DNA of 64,000 nucleotides from Picochlorum sp. 'celeri' (lineage: Eukaryota; Chlorophyta; Trebouxiophyceae): positions 186,001 to 250,000 of the forward strand of contig JAACMV010000004.1 of the NCBI GenBank assembly GCA_010909725.1. The letters run 5' to 3'. The notes under the pieces are model-generated. The model searched no databases and had not been told where the DNA came from. It was given only the letters and a program-made list of their open reading frames with translations. A program made the position numbers and the translations under genes. The stretch's first letter is position 1. The number at the start of each line of letters is the position of its first letter. Below, piece after piece: positions 36,056 to 47,100 of the stretch.

Positions 36056-37009
36056 CTATGGAATACCTAGCAGCTGGGCCATCGCCTCTTCTCTACCACG
36101 CAGGGATCCACCAACAGTGGATTGCTCCATGCTATTTGAAGAAGAAGTCAACCCAATCACTCCTTCTGGCTTTCTATTCATCGCCACCATGGCGATACAC
36201 AATGCCGCATCTTCCCTTGGAATACCACCAGACGCCTGTCCATCTTGTGATATTCCAACGGACACAGACCCACCAGGTGCATTGCTCAGCGCTGCAGCAT
36301 CCACCTGCACTATTGTGTACGTCAAACTAGACTCGCTCAACACAGTCTCTCGAGACACATCTGTCAATTCTCTATATTCTTTTCCAGGAAAGAAGGAGGC
36401 GATACCTGTCGGCTTGGATCCAGAACGGGCCCCTGACAACAACACTACGTGTGGAACCTTGGCCTTTTCCAACACAGCCACAAGCCGGGCTGACACATTT
36501 CCACACAGAACAACAGATTGACTGACACGACACGCTTTCAATACCCCATCAATGGATGTGCTCTGCACGACATCAACGTATGTTCCATACCCAGCTCGCG
36601 CCTGAGCAATATCCTTTGTTGCAACACATACAGGAGCTCTCATCAGAATGAGCTGAAGCAGCACCTGCTCCGCCATCGGGCTTTCTTCTGGATACAGTAC
36701 CATGATTTTATCTCGAGGCCCTTGCATCTCGTCTTCCATATCCCCATCATCCTGAACACCTCCATCCTTTGGTAACACCTGGCCCTCCTGACCATACCAT
36801 TTTCGAAGCTTCTTCCCAGCATACATGAAATCCAACAGCTCATCCCCAAAATTACCTTCTCCTCCATTACTACTACCCTTTTTGCTATGACATTGTACAA
36901 ATCGGTGCTGCAAAGGTGCCCGAGACAGTCTCCCTCCACACCCTACTCCTTGGGTGATGCAACCACCCATGGAGGGTCGATGAGACACACTCTGATATGC
37001 CATTGCCAT
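36056..37009 (-). CDS. Plastid NAD(P)-binding Rossmann-fold protein
   Basis: 317 residues. A transit-like N-terminus (about 1-50) is followed by LLDFMYAGKKLRKWYGQEGQVLPKDGG, a block I recognise from plant chloroplast NmrA-like/atypical SDR proteins, then a divergent Rossmann domain starting KIMVLYPEESPMAEQVLLQLILMRAPV. The usual Gly-rich GxxGxxG is degraded here (LYPEESPMAEQ), so NAD(P) binding is doubtful. The later part has VPHVVLLSGARSGSKP and YTIVQVDAA as in the family. Function in plants is poorly defined. The acidic linker (about 80-100) is unusual. Confidence 0.7.
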   Translation of the reverse strand: MAMAYQSVSHRPSMGGCITQGVGCGGRLSRAPLQHRFVQCHSKKGSSNGGEGNFGDELLDFMYAGKKLRKWYGQEGQVLPKDGGVQDDGDMEDEMQGPRDKIMVLYPEESPMAEQVLLQLILMRAPVCVATKDIAQARAGYGTYVDVVQSTSIDGVLKACRVSQSVVLCGNVSARLVAVLEKAKVPHVVLLSGARSGSKPTGIASFFPGKEYRELTDVSRETVLSESSLTYTIVQVDAAALSNAPGGSVSVGISQDGQASGGIPREDAALCIAMVAMNRKPEGVIGLTSSSNSMEQSTVGGSLRGREEAMAQLLGIP

Positions 37010-37275
37010 TTATAATTGTATACATGTGGAATATCTTGCCCTATAGGCAACCATATGCGCCCATGACAGGGTCTGTCGAAGAGGATATTCAACGTCCCAT
37101 CAAATGCTCATCTGGATGGGAAGGAGTCGCATCTCATTCGCGATCCCTCATACCTCCCGTCAGGAGGATGATGAAGACGATGTCAGTCTCAGGATAACTC
37201 CTCTCATTATTATTATTATTCTCTCTTTAGTATATAAACATCCATCTTGCAGTATATCATCGTCATAGCACCACC

Positions 37276-37536
37276 ATGTTGGAGGCAGTGTACAAGGTTT
37301 GTTGTTTGTGACGCTTTTTCTCTTTCATTCGACTATGGTTTACTAGATACTGACTGAATACCTGTTTTTTGTAGACATTTATGCGCAGAAATAGCGTATA
37401 TATAGCGTTTATTATCGCGGGAGCCTTTGCGGGAGAAAAAGCTCTGAATGGGACAATTGATTCCATGTGGGAGTCTAGCAATAAGGGTAAATTGTTCAAA
37501 CATATGGAAGCCACGCTGGAAAGCAACTCTGAATAA
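37276..37536 (+). CDS. Cytochrome bc1 complex subunit 9 (QCR9/UQCR10)
   Basis: 60-residue subunit of mitochondrial complex III. A 21-nt first exon (37276-37296, MLEAVYK) is joined across a 78-nt intron (GTTTGT...GTAG, a weaker donor than usual) to 37375-37536 (TFMRRNSVYIAFIIAGAFAGEKALNGTIDSMWESSNKGKLF...). The pattern VY-x-x-RRNSVY-x-x-F-I-x-AGAFAGE with one membrane helix and W-E-x-x-N-x-GK is diagnostic. Length matches the family. It lies within a 580-bp gap between two minus-strand genes, and was too short in each exon to stand out as an ORF. Confidence 0.88.
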
Positions 37537-37589
37537 GTATTATGATATTGTTTTTAAAGATTGAAAAAAAAGACAATGCCATAGTATTA

Positions 37590-38542
37590 TTATCGTGGTG
37601 AAATAGCCTGAGCTTCTGGGCTGAGGACTTGGTCCATGATTTCCTGAGGTACCAATTGGGCACCGAGTTTTGTCTCTGCCTCTAGCATAATCTTTTTCGC
37701 TTCTTCAGAGTCTGTTGCATAGAGAACCTGTTCGACGATTCGAAGAACTGGGACATCTGCAAGTTCAGGGGCTTGGCACAGAATCTCAATGTCACGGAGC
37801 TTGTCAAAGTAAAAGTCTCTCTCCCTCTCGGCTGTATCTACTTTGAGCCTGAGCTCTGTGACTTCTTCCATCAACGACTGCACTTTTGACTCCAACTCTG
37901 GATCGACAACGTGGACTATTTCCTTCTCTACTCTGGCAGCCTTGATGGTTGATTTTGCATTCCCTCGTGAGGATACCACGGCAGGGCTTTGCGCAACCTT
38001 CTTCGTTACTGCTGCAATTCGTCCTTTTGGAGCACTCGAAGTGCCGGTGGAGTACTTTTTCCAATCCCCAGTCTTGCAATTCTGCCTCCTCTCAACAGCA
38101 TTGTACTCACTTGCCACATCCTCCCCATTGGTGACGCTGTCCCAGTATCCTTTGAACCACTGCATGAATTCAATACTATCTTGACGCTTTCCTTTCGACA
38201 ATTGGTTGACGTTGAATGCTTTATCAACCTTCATCTTGGTGAAGGCCCTCTGAAGTTCTTTATAGTTGTTGACATACTCCCAATCGTTGCGAACGTTGAA
38301 GTCAACCCGCTTCATATTTACCGATCCAGGGAATAAGCAATCCATCAACTGGCATGCGACTGCTCCTGAACACGTCTGCAGAGATGAACACATGTAAGCA
38401 ACCGCATCGAGATTCATTCGAGTTTCATGCGTCATACCTCTTCAATCTTCTCAAGCCTCAAAGATAAAGTACTATTAAGCCATTGAAGGAGCTGGGATTG
38501 TCCCAAGAACATATTCTCTGCCATAAGGCCTCGATTCGCCAT
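37590..38542 (-). CDS. Microtubule plus-end protein EB1
   Basis: 296-residue end-binding protein, exons 38438-38542 and 37590-38375 (intron 62 nt, GTATGA...GCAG). The N-terminal calponin-homology domain reads LGQSQLLQWLNSTLSLRLEKIEE joined to TCSGAVACQLMDCLFPGSVNMKRVDF, then KELQRAFTKMKVDKAFNVNQLSKGKRQDSIEFMQWFKGYWD. A basic Ser-rich linker leads to the coiled-coil EB homology domain (LRLKVDTAERERDFYFDKLRDIEILCQ). The animal-type C-terminal EEY motif is absent. It tracks growing microtubule ends and recruits partners in mitosis. Confidence 0.93.
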
Positions 38543-38876
38543 GGTTGGTACAAGTGGTTGGTCGTTAGCAAGTCGGTATTCTTGGGTGGCACTGAAGGTA
38601 TCCTCTTGCTAAGTATTTCACACTTTTGTAATCATATACATGATTTGGTATGAGCCAGAGGGGTACTTAATGGCTTACGATGCCTCACGTGCGGCATGGT
38701 TGACGACGGTAGCGGTTACCTATCTACTCTCCCATCGACAAGAATGTTTGATCGGAGATACTGTGTTTTCTTCGGAATCTTGGCATCTTCCAGTGTTGGA
38801 CAGAATGATTCTCGATCAAACGGGTCAAACTCCCCAAAGATTGGCCTATGAAATGTAGTTTTTTTTTCAATCGACA

Positions 38877-39953
38877 ATGAGAGAGTCCACAAAGGTTGTT
38901 GTGTATACCCTGCCAGCAGGCAAGCAGAAACATCATGTTTTGCCGGCATGCGGGAACGACTTGGCAACAGCGCCATTATTGGGCGATTGCGACAATGCGA
39001 TATATGAACTGGGTGTAGTAGAGACAAAAAATAGATTGCCTGTGTTGGAAATCGCAAAGCGTCGACCGATTGCTTTGTTGGGGATGATTCCCCGGCCTGT
39101 AGTATTGTTTTCGGCAGGGGCGCTGTCTGGCGCAATCGCCAAGACATTAACAGCGCCACTTGATAGGGTGAAAATATTGTTACAGGTTCGAGGGGGGCTT
39201 CAGAAAGGGGCGATCGCGGAAGCTGCGCAGAGCGGATCGCTGTTGAAATCACTGATAGCTGTAGGAAAGCAGGAGGGTATTGGTGGGTTCTGGAAAGGTA
39301 ATCTTCCTCAGGTTCTCCGAGTTGTGCCATATTCTGCAGCTCAGTTATACTCATATGAGGTATTCAAGCAGCTTTTTGTGGACAAGAGGACTGGGGAGCT
39401 TAATGTACAGAGGCGATTGGCTGCAGGAGCATGTGCTGGTATGACTGCCACCATCCTGACACACCCACTTGATACATTGAGGCTTCGTATAGCCGTAGAT
39501 CCAAAATGTCGTAGTTTATTAGGCGCTGTAGCTATTCTTGCAAAGGAAGGTGGTTTGCCTGCATTTTATAGAGGACTCTGGGCTTCTATGGCAGGTATTG
39601 CACCATACATGGCTCTTGAGTTGGCAACGTATGATATTTTGCCCAAGAACATTCCATCGTTTGCCAGAGGATTCACATCTGCTTTGATTGCAACAGCGTC
39701 TTGCTATCCTCTCGATACAGTGCGCCGTCGCATTCAACTTGAAGCTGCAAAGTCCATTCCATGGGGTGTTGCAGCTGGTGCTATTCTTAGAGAGGAGGGC
39801 ATTGGAGGAATGTACAGAGGTTTCTTGCCAAATGCAGTTAAAAATCTTCCAAATAAAGGAGTCAAGCTGACAGTGTTTGACAAGGCCAAAACAGCCTACA
39901 GTGTTGGAACTAGTGCTCTTGAGGAAGAGAAAAAGGCATTGGGACTTGAATGA
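38877..39953 (+). CDS. Plastid/thylakoid ADP-ATP carrier-like protein (SLC25 family)
   Basis: 358-residue carrier with three SLC25 repeats: APLDRVKILLQ, HPLDTLRLRI and YPLDTVRRRI (P-x-D-x-x-R/K signatures), each followed by a Gly-x-x-x-x-x-Y/F-R/K-G block (GGFWKGNLPQVLRVVPYSAAQLYSYE, AFYRGLWASMAGIAPYMA, GMYRGFLPNAVKNLPN). It is closest, from memory, to Arabidopsis TAAC/PAPST1, which exchanges ADP/ATP or PAPS in the thylakoid and envelope. About 70 residues before the first helix serve as a transit peptide. No intron. TGTAA follows at about 40010. Confidence 0.86.
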   Translation: MRESTKVVVYTLPAGKQKHHVLPACGNDLATAPLLGDCDNAIYELGVVETKNRLPVLEIAKRRPIALLGMIPRPVVLFSAGALSGAIAKTLTAPLDRVKILLQVRGGLQKGAIAEAAQSGSLLKSLIAVGKQEGIGGFWKGNLPQVLRVVPYSAAQLYSYEVFKQLFVDKRTGELNVQRRLAAGACAGMTATILTHPLDTLRLRIAVDPKCRSLLGAVAILAKEGGLPAFYRGLWASMAGIAPYMALELATYDILPKNIPSFARGFTSALIATASCYPLDTVRRRIQLEAAKSIPWGVAAGAILREEGIGGMYRGFLPNAVKNLPNKGVKLTVFDKAKTAYSVGTSALEEEKKALGLE

Positions 39954-40215
39954 TAGAAACATTTGATTATGACCTACCATGATATTCATGCACGCATATT
40001 GATTCTGCTGTAATGCTCCAACGAGATGGATGATTATATTGATGTATGATTGTGTGTGTGGTTCAGGGACGGTTGTGTGCAAATTGTCCTCACCCCATTC
40101 TTGCATAGACAAGAAGTAGTATTGGCACACACACATGGATCGATTGAGGGGATCCAAGACTAGGCGGTGCAATTATGTAATTGATATAGAACAAAGAAAT
40201 ATATAAGTTTTTTTA

Positions 40216-41166
40216 ATGTTGAGATTGCCAAAACGAGCAGGCATGGCCAAACAGGGCCTGTCGGGCCTCGCTCTTAAACTGACATGTCAGAGACATGTGA
40301 GCCAGGTATTCTCAACCACGAATTTTGGGAGACATGCGTCTATAGGATACGGCTTTCATAAAAATAAGAGTATATCTCAGTATAGAATTAGATCGAATGA
40401 ATCGAATGATGATCGGTCAGCATTGTCAAGGCAGTTGTCTCAGGACGAACTCATAGTTGTGTCAAGTGCTCTTGGCCTTTCCTTGCTCACAGCGATTGGT
40501 ATTATCGCCATCCCTGGATACCTTGAACAGTCCGATGGGTATTATTTCGATTCTGGATTTTCATCAGAGGATATGGTGGGATCTCTACTCTGGGCGACAA
40601 GCTATTACTTTTGTTCTCCCTGGCAATTGCTCTTGCTCTTCTTGGGCAGGATTGATACCGAGCGGCCGAGCGACTGGCTGATGCGAGTCACGGGTCGAGT
40701 GATGGGTTATGATGTGGATGGGTTGGGGTACGAGCCCCCAGTAGCTTTGAAAATCGCTGCAGTGGCCATGGCAATCCTTTGGGGTGTTTTAACAGCGTCC
40801 ATCCTTGAAATTTCGTTTGGTGACGGATCTTGGTCGGTATCAACAGGCATTGGAGCATGTTTCGCTGCTTTTGTCTATGAAGTAGGTCGACCAAAGAGAC
40901 TATCGTCCGAGGAGGCAGTGCTTTTGGAGAAACAGTGGGTAGACTTCAAAGCATTTGCAGATGCTTCCCTTAGTCCAGCAGGCAGATGTCATGAAACAGA
41001 AATAATGAGAGAATTCCGCAAACGATTTGGGAAATATAGAAGTGAAGAATCTCTCTCTGATGCGAGAATCAGAGATATGATCTCGAACTGGAACAGCAAT
41101 GTCAAAAGATCCAGAAATGGATACTACACCAACATTTCAATCAAGTCCTCCATTGATCAGATATAA
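40216..41166 (+). CDS. Conserved green-lineage plastid membrane protein, unknown function
   Basis: 316 residues, single exon. A basic N-terminus (about 1-75) is followed by hydrophobic helices (about 82-102 IVVSSALGLSLLTAIGIIAIPG; 122-142 SLLWATSYYFCSPWQLLLLFLG; 178-200; 206-222). The soluble C-terminus has WVDFKAFADASLSPAGRCHETEIMREFRKRF and DARIRDMISNWNSNVKRSRNGYYTNISI, which resembles hypothetical chloroplast proteins in plants and algae. I do not know a function and see no catalytic motif. Confidence 0.6.
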   Translation: MLRLPKRAGMAKQGLSGLALKLTCQRHVSQVFSTTNFGRHASIGYGFHKNKSISQYRIRSNESNDDRSALSRQLSQDELIVVSSALGLSLLTAIGIIAIPGYLEQSDGYYFDSGFSSEDMVGSLLWATSYYFCSPWQLLLLFLGRIDTERPSDWLMRVTGRVMGYDVDGLGYEPPVALKIAAVAMAILWGVLTASILEISFGDGSWSVSTGIGACFAAFVYEVGRPKRLSSEEAVLLEKQWVDFKAFADASLSPAGRCHETEIMREFRKRFGKYRSEESLSDARIRDMISNWNSNVKRSRNGYYTNISIKSSIDQI

Positions 41167-41198
41167 GCAATCCATTACCAATATTTCATATATTCATT

Positions 41199-43340
41199 CT
41201 ATAAATAATCGCTATGTTGCCAATGATCTCCCTTCTCGATGAAGATGTTCTTCATAAAGTCGACAAATCGGTCAGCATAGTGTTTTGGATCTGACACTGA
41301 GACCCCATCTCCATGCAAGGTTTGCTTCCATACCTTTTCAACCCTTTTGCGAGTATTGTATTTCTGCAAAAAGTCTATAATGCCAAAATAGAGCAAAACA
41401 GGTTGCCTGTGTTCGTTGCCATCACTATCTACCTGTATTGCAACAGCAGGTGTCCCCCAACCGATCGGATCACTAAACCTCAGGTCGTTCACATTCAAAC
41501 TGGAATTACTACCGCTGGTGTCTGTAAACTTTCTCGTCAAATTTCTCGATGGCATTCCTCTGACTTTTGTTTTTGACACCTCGAGAGACGAAATTCCAGA
41601 AGCTGCAGATGATCGTGCTGCATCCCTGACTGAATTGGCCGAGGCAATCAAATTTGCAGCATCCTTTGCATAGTCTTTTGCCTGCTCATCCTCCAGATAC
41701 TCCTCCATATTCTGCAACATATTTCTACTAAACGCAAGGCTTCCATGAAATTGTCGCTGTTCCAACGCAATCAGCTTGGCTCGAGAAGATGGGCCCCATA
41801 CTTCTCCTGGCGGATACCATACTGTATCCCCCCACGCTATAAAATGCACCCCGAGCAGAAGTGAATAATCAATCAACCTCCTTTTTGACAAAAAATGAAC
41901 ATCCTTTACTATCATATGCATAATCGCCTGATATCGTTCCGTTGTAATCTCGAATTTCATATCAATATCCAAATCTTTGAGTGTCGCATCTGGGTCCTTC
42001 ATCTTCTCCGCCCCCACCGTCCTCTTATACGTGCTTCCCTTCAGATCATACTTTCTATGCATTCGCTTGCCAGTTGGTAGAACATTCCCCATCACAACGA
42101 AACGCGCGTTCTGCCCAAGCCACGGACGCACTCTATGGATTCCATAAAACTTGACAAGCAGTGTCATTGGGTTTGAACACACATATTTCTCATACTGCTT
42201 CATGAAATGCAGAAATATCCCCATCTCTTCCTTTCGAACAGACTTGATCAAAAACCGATCATCCTCTGATAAAAAGAAAATACACCCTGATGACCCAGGA
42301 GAGGGCATTTCTCTCAACGCAGGACCCCCTGTCAAACTCACTAAATAATCAGCACTATCAATCCCACAACTCTCCCGTAATCGCTGGAAAACCTTTGGTA
42401 AATATTCTTTATACTTAAACCCCGGCACATCCCCGATATTCGGAAAGTTCTGCACCACAGCTGATGAGTAATCCTTCCTCCTCAATGAATCTACTGGACT
42501 TTCCTGCGCAATCCCATACATGATCCCAACCTGAAGCTGCCTCATCAAATCGTACGAATGATGCCCTTTATAAATAACCTCACCAGGCTTCAAAGGCCTC
42601 GAATCCATATGATACTGCTTCTTAATCTCCTTCAACTGCTGCTTATCCTTCTTTTCTTTCATCCGCAACCCTATATTCTTCACCAACTCCCCATTCCTAT
42701 ACGTCCTCAAATACACCATGGGATCTGACTCACCCACATCTCCGGGCGCCGGTCTATACACCCCATCCCCATCCTTGACACCATTCTTCCACCCACCATA
42801 ATACACAGAACCATCCACAGCAGCGTACGTCCCCTGTCCATTCTGCAAATCATCCTTCCACTCACCCTCAAAACGATCCCCATTAGCCCATAAAAACACG
42901 CCTCTCCCATGTATTCGCCCATTCTTCCATTCACCACTATATGAAGACCCATCATCAAACAGAATAGCATGCTCCCTCTCCTGCTTCTCATCAGATCGCG
43001 CATCCACTTCCTCGCTACCCTCAGCAATAGACCCACTCCTAGGCAAAGAATGTCGCATCTTGTCCATCTCATTCCCACCAACAATACTGCGTATCCTTGA
43101 GTTGGTCACCTTGTATGACTTTCTAAAAAACTGCTGAGGCTTTACACCACCCTCCCGCCAAGGCAACCTCCAAGGTCTAAACTTGCCATTTCTCTTGGAA
43201 GCTACTTCAAAAGGAGACCCAAGGTCAAGCTCCTTGGCATCCTGCGGCTCCTCTGACGACCCATTGCATTCCACAACACCGCCTTGGAATGTCCCTTTGG
43301 GAGACCCAGGTATAGATGACGACGACAACGTCGCCGTCAT
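41199..43340 (-). CDS. Phosphatidylinositol-4-phosphate 5-kinase with MORN repeats
   Basis: 713-residue lipid kinase that makes PI(4,5)P2 at the plasma membrane. The open frame runs further upstream, but ATG 43340 is the likely start, because the upstream part overlaps the divergent MUB gene and is rich in Trp, Phe and Cys. Three MORN repeats (YSGEWKNGRIHGRGVFLWANG, FEGEWKDDLQNGQGTY, YYGGWKNGVKDGDGVY; about 135-210) precede the kinase core. Motifs: GSSGCIFFLSEDDRFLIKS, YDLKGSTYKR, RRLIDYSLLLGVHF and LYFGIIDFLQKYNTRKRVEK, then DPKHYADRFVDFM. This is the MORN-PIP5K layout of plants, which have seven or eight repeats, so three is short. Confidence 0.92.
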   Translation of the reverse strand: MTATLSSSSIPGSPKGTFQGGVVECNGSSEEPQDAKELDLGSPFEVASKRNGKFRPWRLPWREGGVKPQQFFRKSYKVTNSRIRSIVGGNEMDKMRHSLPRSGSIAEGSEEVDARSDEKQEREHAILFDDGSSYSGEWKNGRIHGRGVFLWANGDRFEGEWKDDLQNGQGTYAAVDGSVYYGGWKNGVKDGDGVYRPAPGDVGESDPMVYLRTYRNGELVKNIGLRMKEKKDKQQLKEIKKQYHMDSRPLKPGEVIYKGHHSYDLMRQLQVGIMYGIAQESPVDSLRRKDYSSAVVQNFPNIGDVPGFKYKEYLPKVFQRLRESCGIDSADYLVSLTGGPALREMPSPGSSGCIFFLSEDDRFLIKSVRKEEMGIFLHFMKQYEKYVCSNPMTLLVKFYGIHRVRPWLGQNARFVVMGNVLPTGKRMHRKYDLKGSTYKRTVGAEKMKDPDATLKDLDIDMKFEITTERYQAIMHMIVKDVHFLSKRRLIDYSLLLGVHFIAWGDTVWYPPGEVWGPSSRAKLIALEQRQFHGSLAFSRNMLQNMEEYLEDEQAKDYAKDAANLIASANSVRDAARSSAASGISSLEVSKTKVRGMPSRNLTRKFTDTSGSNSSLNVNDLRFSDPIGWGTPAVAIQVDSDGNEHRQPVLLYFGIIDFLQKYNTRKRVEKVWKQTLHGDGVSVSDPKHYADRFVDFMKNIFIEKGDHWQHSDYL

Positions 43341-43382
43341 ATTTAAATTTTGCAAAAATAATGCCAATCTGTTGCCTTTTTT

Positions 43383-44060
43383 ATGGACGAAGTAGTTGAA
43401 ACACGGGCGGTCAAAAGGCTCCAGTCGACCACCATGAGCAGATGTGAAGCACCTTCCGATCCAAGCGATACGTTGATGGGAACATGGGTTGGACCGTGTC
43501 CATCGACATGGAATCCTCATGGGATTCGTCCATGCACACCACATATGGATGTAAATGAAACAAAAGAAATAGTCATCATGCCAGTGGTACGTAAGGTACG
43601 ACTGAGGCACGTATGCGGAGACTTGGGTCCGTTTGACGTGGAATCCACTGCCCGCGTGGAAACCTTGGCAGAACAGGCATACAAAGAATGGCCGAAAGGT
43701 GGGTTTTAAATACATGTGGTTTATAACGGGGCGAATCTGATGTTACGGTTGACCTCTGCAGAAGGGCCCATAGCTGTGGATCCTCCCTTGTCTCCAGAGG
43801 AAGTTGGATGCATCGTTCAAGGGAAGATATTGTCTGGATCACAGGATGTAGAGAGTGTGTATGAGAGGTATTTTGGAGGGTATGAGGAGGAGCAGGAGGA
43901 GGATGTGGTGATGACGATGCATGTTGTTGTCAGACCTCCAAAGCCCCCATCAAAGCATAGGAGTAAGAAGAAGAGTCAACGAGGGTCGCGGTCGAGGCAG
44001 CAGGGTGGAGCGGCGACGTCGCCTTCATCGTCTGGTTCACAGTGCTGTGTTGTCATGTGA
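43383..44060 (+). CDS. Membrane-anchored ubiquitin-fold protein (MUB/UBL3)
   Basis: Ubiquitin-fold protein held to the plasma membrane by a C-terminal lipid. Exons 43383-43698 and 43762-44060 (intron 63 nt, GTGGGT...GCAG). The fold is visible in VRKVRLRHVCGDLGPFDVESTARVETLAEQAYKEWPK joined to EGPIAVDPPLSPEEVGCIVQGKIL, and TMHVVVRPP; the tail is a basic stretch ending CCVVM, a CaaX prenylation box with an extra upstream Cys for palmitoylation. Plant MUBs dock group VI E2 enzymes at the membrane. The first ATG leaves only 42 bp to the PIP5K start; ATG 43545 (MDVNETKE), giving 150 residues, is more likely. Confidence 0.86.
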
Positions 44061-44198
44061 TGTCTGAATGAATTATTGAAGCTTGGGGCAATACGTGTGT
44101 GATTATGTACAACGTGAGGAGTTGCGTACTGCTGGAATAGATTTGTTTATGTGAATTCGTTACATATTTATTTTTAATGTCTACCTATCGTATATTTC

Positions 44199-47100
44199 CT
44201 ATGATGCTGCTAGAATGTCGTCAAGATCTTCATCTGAGGAGGAAGAGGAGGAGGACTCGTCATCACCTTCTTCCTCATCATCATCTTGATTGTCGCTGCT
44301 GCTGCTACCACTTGCGTGTTCTTGTGCTGGCTGAAGTTCCTGGAGTTGTTGGTCAATGTCTGATTCTTCCTGGTCGATATCCATGATTCCATCGTCACTG
44401 TCGCTTTCATCACCGAGTTCGAAGTAACTCGGTTTGAGACCAAGAGAGAGTTTACCACCCTCTGTATCGACAGTGATGACACGAGCTTTGACATCCTGTC
44501 CAACGCTGAATAGTTTGAATACGTCTTGCACATACCCGTCTGAGAGTTCACTCACATGAGCTAGACCAGTCACGGGAGAGTCTTTGATGGACACAAAGAT
44601 GCCGAATTTTTCTATCCGTTTGACGACTCCATTGACAATCTGTCCCTCAGAGAATCCTTCAACGCTCACGGTTGTCTTTCGTTTCCGTAATGTGATGTCA
44701 ATGTTGCCATTTTGAATGGTCATTACTGTGCCTTGCACGAATAGTCCTGGGGGATATGATGCTTCTGGGTCTTCGACAAAGTCATCCTGGAGCTGTCTCA
44801 GTTTTATTCTGGCTTCCACAGCTCGGCCCAGGGAGACAAAGACTCCCATTTTCCCTGCAGACTTGACATATCCTGATACGGCCGATCCTACAGAGAGATC
44901 TTTTGCCTTTAACGATGGATTTGGGATAAGAGCACCGTCGATGACGTCGAGCGTGCCTTCGTCTATATCAGAGACTGCTCCTGATGAGGGCCTCAAGGAT
45001 GCGCTATACTTGTTGCCTGTTTGGGACACGATGGATACCTGTACAAAGCGATCCGTTTTGATGGCATCCAATGCGTTTTTAACCGCAACTGAGTAAATAT
45101 CTGTGAGATTGACGACTCCGAATGTGTTCCAGGATAATTTGACAGTCACGCCATGACTGTTTGCTTTGGTGATGTATCCAACTGCCAATGTGCCTGGTTT
45201 GAATCTGTTCTCTCTGTCTACTGGCATGCCATCACGCTCTAGCGATACTTCCAATGAATGCTTTTTGGGATCCACTGACAGCACTCGCGTTTTTACTCTC
45301 ATTCCTGTTTTGAATGTGGAGGAGGCAGTTTTGCACTCGTGCAATGATTCAATCTGGTCTGGAATGAATGCTCTGCCTTTGACAAAAGGACTGTATGCTA
45401 TCAAAATATTCTCATTCTTAATGCCATGTACATATCCCGTCAATGTGTCATCTTTGGAAATTGTCTTCCATGTGACAGGGTCTGGAGAGGTCAAGGAGAT
45501 GTGTACCAGACCAGGCTTGGTTGTTTTTCCTCCTGCCATGCCAATGACAAATCCTTTATGGGTCGATCCTGGCTCCAGTTTTCGTAGTGGATTGTCAGAG
45601 GTGTCATCTGCATCATTTGCTTGAACTTGGGAGATGTGGATTGTCCCCTTCAAGTTGCTCTCCTCCAAGGTGACATCGGCATGTGTAGCATGCACTGAAT
45701 CAATCTTGATGTCGACTTCGGTTCCGCGCTTTAACGATGTACGCTTTCTTCCAGATTTTTGAGTCTCATTATTCTTCGACTTCATCTGGTTCTTAGGGAC
45801 GAGGAGTAATCTGTGACCTGTGTCTGCTGACGGTGTGCTTGTCACCCTTGCTTCCAGTTTTTGACCAATGTTGAATTCTTTAACCGATCTATCGTTGAAA
45901 TCGGCGACGCAAAGGTATCCTATAGGCGGATATGTTCCTTTAGGGAGTGATACGATGTGATACCCCTCCTCAGACTTGCATTGTCTGAGGACAACCTCCA
46001 GTTCCTGTTCCTCCTTGACAGGATTTTTTGGATCAGAGCCCTGGACGGCGGATTTCACATTGTTGAGGCTGCATAAATCGATGATCCCGTCTTTTTTTGA
46101 AACGTCCATGACAATTGCTGAAACCGAAGAGCCTTCTTTGATCTTGTCTTCGTCTTGAGCCTGCCCATTTGCAAGAAGGCCTACCAAATCTGGATACTCC
46201 TCAAAGTCGCACAAGACTCCATACTCTTTCCTGCCGTGTACAACCACGTCAACTGCATCGTATATATTAATGTATTAGGTGCTAAAATGTATGTGATTGT
46301 GCGTGAAAAATATTCGTACCTGTAGACCCAAATGGGAATGTCCCAGCCCAGTCCATGTTTTCATCATGATCTTCATCAATCTTGTATGCCACGTCCATGT
46401 CTCTGATATATGATTTTATGTATGATGCGTCTCCGGAAGCACAAATACTTTGTTTCAGGGATGCTGAGAACTGTTGTTTCTGTGTGTCCACTCCGGTCAC
46501 ACATGCCCTGACTGACATGTTCACGTGGAAGAGAGACAAGGGATTTGCCACAAACGAATCTGCAAGCTGAGAGAGACCGACTCGGCCACTCAAATGATCC
46601 AAAAATCTAATGAAAACTGCATTGGAAGATAAGGATGCAATATATCCTGGAATGACGTTCCCTACTTTCAAATCCTCAAGCTTGTCTGGCATTGTTCCTG
46701 AAACAACTGCAGTTCTGATTGAATTCTTATTTGTGATTTTGACCTGTTGAATTGAATCTAAGCGTTCTAAAACCACCAAGTCTTCCAATTTCGAGCCTAT
46801 TGTGAGCGAATCACTCAACGCTTGACAAGCCGCTGGGTGGTCAGATAGATGACCAACATCGAGTCTACCCAAGATGCCCTTCTTGTCTGGTACATCAAGT
46901 TCAAATACGTAACCTGTGGCTTCTTCCTCATTGTCCTTACCTTTCAAAATATTCTTGACAGTTCCAGAATACATTTCACCAGGTTGAATATTCATGAGCA
47001 CGCCATTTGCGGACGCAAGGTCGGCAACTTGCTGTTTGGTCAGCAATGTGAGCTTCAACCGCTGTGTACGCTCATTGACTCCTAAAACTCGAACTTTGAT

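Noticed and set aside
41199..43715. 838-codon version of the PIP5K frame starting at 43715.
   Set aside because: The first 125 codons overlap the divergent MUB exon and have no similarity to the family; the start at 43340 is preferred.
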